Positions 4,816-8,622 of a stretch of DNA of 8,622 nt are shown piece after piece (position 1 is the stretch's first letter; each line of letters starts with the position of its first letter). This stretch comes from Candidatus Nomurabacteria bacterium RIFCSPLOWO2_02_FULL_42_17 (lineage in GTDB: Bacteria; Patescibacteriota; Minisyncoccia; Phycocordibacterales; MFVN01): NCBI GenBank assembly GCA_001786095.1, contig MFVN01000007.1, positions 1-8,622 on the forward strand, in the 5' to 3' direction. The translations under genes were made by a program, and so were the position numbers. The notes beneath the pieces were generated by a model, which was not told the DNA's origin, did no database searches, and saw only the letters and a list, made by a program, of their open reading frames with translations.

Positions 4816-6505
4816 ATTCTTTAAAAAAAAATATCAGCGTAAAACAGAAATTGATCCGGATGAAATTTTTCTGGATTCGGAAAATATTCCCGGTTTTGAT
4901 GTTTACCAAATGGAGGGCCGTATTGAACAACCTATCGCCAAGCGCGCGCTTATGGCGTTATCGTTTTTTTTCGCGGCAGTCGCGGTAATTTTTATCTTAC
5001 GCGCCTTCACCCTTCAAATCTATCAGGGACAGGCGTATTTTGATATAAGCCAAAATAATAGTCTTAAACACGAACCAGTTTTTGCCGAGCGCGGAGTTAT
5101 TTATGACCGCAATAATTTAGAGCTGGCTTGGAACGCGGAACATAAGGAGGGCGAGCCGTTTCCGGAACGTCTGTATCGTTTCCCTGGTTTTGCCCACCTT
5201 TTAGGCTACGTAAATTATCCGGCGCGCGATTCCTCTGGTTTTTATTGGAATACCGAATTTGTCGGTCGATCGGGCGCGGAAAAAGATTTTAATTCAATTT
5301 TGCGCGGTCAGAACGGCATGAGTATTTTGGAAGTCAACGCGCTGAACGAGGTCCAATCGGATAATTTCTTTTCCCCGGCAATAAACGGAGACAATCTGGT
5401 TTTATCGGTGGACGCCCGAGTGCAGGAAAAACTTAGCGTTCTTATAGAAGAATACGCGCGGATCTCCGACTTTACCGGCGGGGCGGGTGTGATTATGGAT
5501 ATACGTTCGGGTGAAATTCTGGCCCTAACCAGCGTGCCGGAATATGACAGCCATATTCTTTCCTCGGGTTCTGATCAAGAATCCATCAATAAATATTTAA
5601 CCGATCGGCGTAAAATTTTTTTGAACCGCGCTATCCAAGGTTTGTATAGTCCCGGTTCCACGATAAAACCCTTCATAGCTTTTGGGGTTTTAAACGAACA
5701 CATTATTGATCCTCTAAAAAAGATTTTATCCACTGGTTCTATTTCCATTCCTAATCCATACAGGCCCGATGAACCGTATATATTTAAAGATTTCAAACCG
5801 CGGGGCTGGGTTGATCTCAAGCAAGCTATCGCGGTTTCTTCTAATGTGTATTTTTATGTCGTAGGGGGCGGGTATCAAGGTCAGAAGGGTATTGGTATTT
5901 CTAACATAAAAAAATATACTGAACTTTTTGGATTAGGCGCCAAGACTGGCGTCAATTTAATCGGTGAGAAATCCGGCGTCGTGCCCGACCCGGAATGGAA
6001 AGAAAAAAACTTTCCCGGCGAATCTTGGCGCCTAGGCGATACTTATCACACTGCTATTGGGCAATACGGTTTTCAGGTTACGCCGATTCAGATGGTTCGC
6101 GCGGCCGCGGCCATCGCTAATAAGGGCGACTTGATTATACCCACCGTTCTTAAAACCGATAATCCTAGCGCAATAGAACGTCATATAGATTTGCCGATTG
6201 AAGATTTTAATTTTATTCACGAAAGCATGCGCGAAGTCGTGCTTTCCGGTTCAGGTCAAGCATTGGCATATTTGCCGGTTAAGGTGGCCATTAAGACCGG
6301 CACGGCTGAAACCGGTCCCGATAATAAATATACGCATTCTTGGATTATTGGTTTTTTCCCGTATGAAAATCCGCGTTATTCTTTTACCATAGCCATGGAG
6401 CGTTCATCTTCGGAAGCCATGGGCACGGCAACCGTAATTGCGCGCGATCTTTTTGATTGGATGAACATTTATACCCCCGAGTATTTTCAATCTTCACAAA
6501 ATTGA
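4802..6505 (+). CDS. mrdA: Penicillin-binding protein 2 (peptidoglycan DD-transpeptidase)
   Basis: Class B penicillin-binding protein that cross-links peptidoglycan during lateral wall growth, acting outside the membrane with the RodA glycosyltransferase. A cytoplasmic basic tail (1-48) is followed by one membrane helix (about 49-68), a dimerisation/linker region with ERGVIYDRNN.ELAWN, and the transpeptidase domain. The active-site triad is complete: SxxK with nucleophile S286 and K289 (SPGSTIKPF), SxN S346-S347-N348, and KTG K498-T499-G500 followed by T501. The length of 567 aa is close to but shorter than the E. coli protein. The start overlaps the preceding membrane-protein gene by 14 nt without a ribosome binding site, which points to translational coupling. 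The stop codon lies within the -35 box of the greA promoter. FtsI is the alternative family; the mreD-like neighbour and the N-terminal motifs favour PBP2. Confidence 0.92.
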   Translation: MNARKFFKKKYQRKTEIDPDEIFLDSENIPGFDVYQMEGRIEQPIAKRALMALSFFFAAVAVIFILRAFTLQIYQGQAYFDISQNNSLKHEPVFAERGVIYDRNNLELAWNAEHKEGEPFPERLYRFPGFAHLLGYVNYPARDSSGFYWNTEFVGRSGAEKDFNSILRGQNGMSILEVNALNEVQSDNFFSPAINGDNLVLSVDARVQEKLSVLIEEYARISDFTGGAGVIMDIRSGEILALTSVPEYDSHILSSGSDQESINKYLTDRRKIFLNRAIQGLYSPGSTIKPFIAFGVLNEHIIDPLKKILSTGSISIPNPYRPDEPYIFKDFKPRGWVDLKQAIAVSSNVYFYVVGGGYQGQKGIGISNIKKYTELFGLGAKTGVNLIGEKSGVVPDPEWKEKNFPGESWRLGDTYHTAIGQYGFQVTPIQMVRAAAAIANKGDLIIPTVLKTDNPSAIERHIDLPIEDFNFIHESMREVVLSGSGQALAYLPVKVAIKTGTAETGPDNKYTHSWIIGFFPYENPRYSFTIAMERSSSEAMGTATVIARDLFDWMNIYTPEYFQSSQN

Positions 6506-6530
6506 CGTTTTGGCAAAAATTTTATATATT
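6502..6530 (+). promoter_or_regulatory. Near-consensus promoter of greA-lysS, leaderless
   Basis: TTGACG (6502-6507), a 17-bp spacer and TATATT (6525-6530). The start is predicted at about 6537, two bases before ATG 6539. The -35 box overlaps the mrdA stop codon. A second TATATT (6533-6538) abuts the ATG but would start inside the gene. Confidence 0.75.
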
Positions 6531-6538
6531 TATATATT

Positions 6539-7006
6539 ATGGATGATCGTAAACATTACTTAACAACGGAGAAACGGCGCGAACTTGAGCTGGAATTAGA
6601 ACATTTACAAAATGTGAAGCGTTTGGAAGTTTTGGGTGTTTTGGAATTTGCTAAATCTTTGGGTGATTTGTCGGAGAACGCCGAATATCATCAAGCCCGC
6701 GAAGAGCAAAGAAAACTTGAAGAGCGTATTTACACAATCCAGAATGTTTTAAAATCAGCGACCACCGTTTTTCCCAACAAGACCGATCGCGTGGATATAG
6801 GCTCATCTGTAACTGTACGCAAGGAGGGCGATAAAAAAGATAAAATTTATCAGATTGTCGGTTCGGAAGAGAGTGATATGAAACAGGGGAAAATATCTCA
6901 CCGTTCGCCGATTGGCGCGGCGTTAATAGGTTGTAAAAAAGGCGAAAGTGTGACTTTTAAAACTCCGGCCGGATCGGTTACTTATAAAATAATTTTAATT
7001 AAATAA
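6539..7006 (+). CDS. greA: Transcription elongation factor GreA
   Basis: 155 aa, the usual length. GreA binds in the secondary channel of RNA polymerase and stimulates cleavage of backtracked RNA. The N-terminal coiled coil spans about 8-75, with the tip LGDLSENAEYH carrying the two acidic residues (D43 and E46, equivalent to E. coli D41 and E44) that act at the polymerase active site. The C-terminal FKBP-like domain ends with RSPIGAALIGCKKGESV. It is transcribed from its own near-consensus promoter and its stop codon directly abuts the lysS start codon, so it forms a two-gene operon with lysS, an arrangement also common in other bacteria. Confidence 0.95.
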   Translation: MDDRKHYLTTEKRRELELELEHLQNVKRLEVLGVLEFAKSLGDLSENAEYHQAREEQRKLEERIYTIQNVLKSATTVFPNKTDRVDIGSSVTVRKEGDKKDKIYQIVGSEESDMKQGKISHRSPIGAALIGCKKGESVTFKTPAGSVTYKIILIK

Positions 7007-8464
7007 ATGGCGGGACTGGAAGAAATCAGAAAAGTTCGCATTGAGAAGTTAAAAGCCATGCGCGCGGTTGGTTTGGAACCATATCCGGCGCGCGCTAAAC
7101 CCGGCATGTCTTTAGTTAAAACCGTAACTTCTTTCGATAAAATTTTTCAAGGCGGGCAAGAAATAGTTTTGGTCGGCAGAATAATGAGTTTACGTCCGCA
7201 GGGCGCGTTAGTCTTTTTTACCTTAAAAGATGGCACCGGATCTTTGCAGGGACTTTTAAAACAAAGTGAAACAAATGACGCGGATTTTAAAAACTTTGGC
7301 GAGTTCGCGGATATTGGAGATTTTGTGGAAGTTTTAGGCAAGCTTTTTCTCACAGCCCGCGGAGAGAAAACTATTCTGGTAAAAAGTTGGCGTATGCTCT
7401 CCAAATCATTGCGTCCTTTGCCGGAAAAATGGCACGGACTGCAAGATCCTGACGAAAAATTACGCAAACGTTATTTGGATTTACTTTTAGACGACGAGGC
7501 GCGCGCCTCGTTTGAAAAGAAGGCAAAATTCTGGGATACGGCCCGTAAATTTATGAAAGACCGCGGATTTCTGGAGGTGGAAACACCGACTCTGGAAATC
7601 ACGACCGGCGGAGCCGAGGCCACGCCCTTTCGCACGCATCATAACGACTTGGATATGGATGTTTATCTACGCATTTCGGTCGGCGAACTTTGGCAGAAAC
7701 GGCTTATGGCCGCCGGTTTCCCGAAAACTTTTGAAATTGGGCGTATTTATCGCAACGAAGGAACGGACGCGAATCATGTGCAGGAATTTACCAACTTAGA
7801 ATTTTACTGGGCCTACGCGAATTATGAAGACGGTATGAAGTTCACTGAAGAGCTTTATCGAGTGTTGGCTTCGGAAGTTTTCGGTCAGACGCGTTTTGAA
7901 TCGCGCGACCACACCTTTGATTTAAAAGACCCGTGGCCGCGCATGGACTATGTCGATGCTGTACATAAGGCGACGGGAATTGACGTACTTAAAGATTCAG
8001 ACGAAAAAATGGAAGCCAAACTTAAAGAGCTTAAGGTTGTTTATGACGGCAAGAGTCGTGAGCGGTTGGTGGACAGTTTGTGGAAATATTGCCGTCGGCA
8101 GATTTCCGGACCGGTTTTTCTTATAAATCATCCTAAATTAGTTTCGCCTTTATCTAAGATTAAAAGTGACAACCCGGAATTAACCGAGCGTTTCCAAATA
8201 ATTTTATGCGGTACGGAGGTTGGCAATGGGTTTTCGGAATTAAATGACCCGTTGGATCAGCGCGAACGTTTTGAAATTCAGCAAAAGCTCATCGCGAAAG
8301 GAGACAAAGAGGCAATGATGCCGGATTGGGAATTTGTGGAAATGTTGGAATATGGCATGCCACCGACTTGCGGTTTCGGCTTCGGCGAATCGCTTTTCGC
8401 GCTTCTGGCCGACAAGCCGGTGCGTGAAACTCAAGCCTTTCCTCTCCTGCGTCCGAAGAAATAA
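7007..8464 (+). CDS. lysS: Lysyl-tRNA synthetase, class II, with altered motif 3
   Basis: 485 aa. Attaches lysine to tRNA-Lys using ATP. The N-terminal helix and anticodon-binding OB fold (about 45-120, IVLVGRIMSLR...FFTLKDGTGSLQGLL) precede the class II catalytic core: motif 1 around RKFMKDRGFLEVETPTL, motif 2 FEIGRIYRNEG (242-252, conserved R249) and EFTNLEFYWAY, the GTEVGNGFSELNDP segment, and motif 3 YGMPPTCGFGFG (449-460). After motif 3's glycines the family has an arginine (GIDR in E. coli, GERLF in related short forms as I remember them); here the sequence is GESLFALL with serine at 462, so the ATP-binding arginine appears missing. The rest of the gene is intact to LLRPKK. It starts at the base after the greA stop codon with no ribosome binding site. 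Confidence 0.95.
   Translation: MAGLEEIRKVRIEKLKAMRAVGLEPYPARAKPGMSLVKTVTSFDKIFQGGQEIVLVGRIMSLRPQGALVFFTLKDGTGSLQGLLKQSETNDADFKNFGEFADIGDFVEVLGKLFLTARGEKTILVKSWRMLSKSLRPLPEKWHGLQDPDEKLRKRYLDLLLDDEARASFEKKAKFWDTARKFMKDRGFLEVETPTLEITTGGAEATPFRTHHNDLDMDVYLRISVGELWQKRLMAAGFPKTFEIGRIYRNEGTDANHVQEFTNLEFYWAYANYEDGMKFTEELYRVLASEVFGQTRFESRDHTFDLKDPWPRMDYVDAVHKATGIDVLKDSDEKMEAKLKELKVVYDGKSRERLVDSLWKYCRRQISGPVFLINHPKLVSPLSKIKSDNPELTERFQIILCGTEVGNGFSELNDPLDQRERFEIQQKLIAKGDKEAMMPDWEFVEMLEYGMPPTCGFGFGESLFALLADKPVRETQAFPLLRPKK
7494..7511. repeat. 18-bp perfect palindrome inside lysS
   Basis: ACGAGGCGC (7494-7502) and GCGCCTCGT (7503-7511) are exact reverse complements with no spacer. It encodes the DDEARASF stretch between the OB fold and motif 1, which looks like ordinary family sequence, so insertion is unlikely. 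The arms are unrelated to the CCTGCC palindromes. Confidence 0.6.
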
Positions 8465-8483
8465 AACATACAAACTATTCCAA

Positions 8484-8525
8484 TATTCTATACCTGCCTG
8501 CCGGCAGGCAGGGAATTGTAGAATA
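8484..8525. repeat. 20-bp perfect palindrome nested in a longer inverted repeat
   Basis: CCTGCCTGCC/GGCAGGCAGG (8493-8512) is perfect with no spacer, and shares the CCTGCCTGC arm with the element at 1735-1752. Outside it TATTCTA (8484-8490) pairs with TAGAATA (8519-8525) across a 2 by 6 internal loop. It sits 20 nt after the lysS stop codon. No T run follows on the plus strand, so it is a palindromic repeat rather than a standard terminator, although it could protect or end the lysS mRNA. Confidence 0.85.
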
Positions 8526-8551
8526 GATAAACAATTATTTATTTGAGTAAA

Positions 8552-8622
8552 ATGGAACACAATAGTGAAAACAGAATATGTCAGAATTGCAAGAATTCTT
8601 TTGTCATTGAACCGGAGGATTT
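8552..8622 (+). CDS. Zinc-ribbon-type hypothetical protein (3' end outside window)
   Basis: The frame from ATG 8552 is open to the window edge and gives MEHNSENRICQNCKNSFVIEPEDF (shown here as three parts: residues 1-9, CQNCKNSF, VIEPEDF). The CxxC pair at residues 10-13 and the F.IEPEDF continuation match my memory of a family of Parcubacteria hypothetical proteins in which a second cysteine pair (CPECR) follows. Function unknown; a metal-binding role is likely from the cysteines. There is no Shine-Dalgarno site, in line with the neighbouring genes. Confidence 0.7.
   Translation, partial: MEHNSENRICQNCKNSFVIEPED

Noticed and set aside
8240..8560. Minus-strand frame of 106 codons overlapping the lysS end and the palindrome
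   Set aside because: It lies antisense to conserved LysRS sequence and reads through the palindromic repeat; no own signals.
1..8622. CRISPR array, insertion sequence transposase or toxin-antitoxin pair
   Set aside because: No regularly spaced repeats, no transposase-like frame and no recognisable toxin-antitoxin gene pair were found.

Overview
The window looks like a chromosomal segment of a Candidate Phyla Radiation bacterium, most likely a Parcubacteria/Patescibacteria lineage (inference). The signs are AT-rich but GCG/CGC-studded coding sequence, very short intergenic gaps, starts with no Shine-Dalgarno sequence and -10 boxes 3-9 nt from the ATG, short versions of housekeeping proteins (a DnaX without tau tail), CCTGCC-type palindromic repeats, and a 3'-terminal gene opening with a CQNC...IEPEDF N-terminus that I remember from zinc-ribbon proteins of this group. 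TGA serves as a stop codon (ftsQ, dnaX, mrdA), so the recoded UGA-glycine code of some CPR lineages is not used here.

Layout. 2-640 (+): 3' part of an FtsQ-like division protein. 677-1717 (+): dnaX. 1717-2104 (+): a 5' fragment of a tRNA-Gln gene split by an 18-bp palindrome, a small GIY-YIG endonuclease-like gene, then an intact tRNA-Gln(TTG). 2160-3500 (-): a sigma-70 factor of Bacteroidetes RpoD type and, upstream of it, a 66-aa unknown gene. Each has its own terminator, and the two have near-identical promoters followed by the same 14-bp box at the predicted transcription start. 3713-4516 (+): an exported, membrane-anchored CARDB-like protein. 4543-6505 (+): a small membrane protein overlapping a penicillin-binding protein 2 (mrdA). 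6539-8464 (+): greA abutting lysS. 8465-8551: a 20-bp perfect palindrome inside a longer inverted repeat. 8552 to the end (+): start of a zinc-ribbon-type gene.

The flanks carry core functions: division, replication clamp loading, lateral wall synthesis, transcript cleavage and lysine charging. The stretch of about 1770-3500 stands apart. Its genes mostly use AGA/AGG for arginine while dnaX uses CGT/CGC, its sigma gene has the only strong Shine-Dalgarno sequence in the window, and its GIY-YIG gene sits between a broken and a complete copy of the same tRNA start. I read it as acquired or mobile DNA in a compact core region. Other oddities are a DnaX without its zinc module and a LysRS whose motif 3 lacks the usual arginine.
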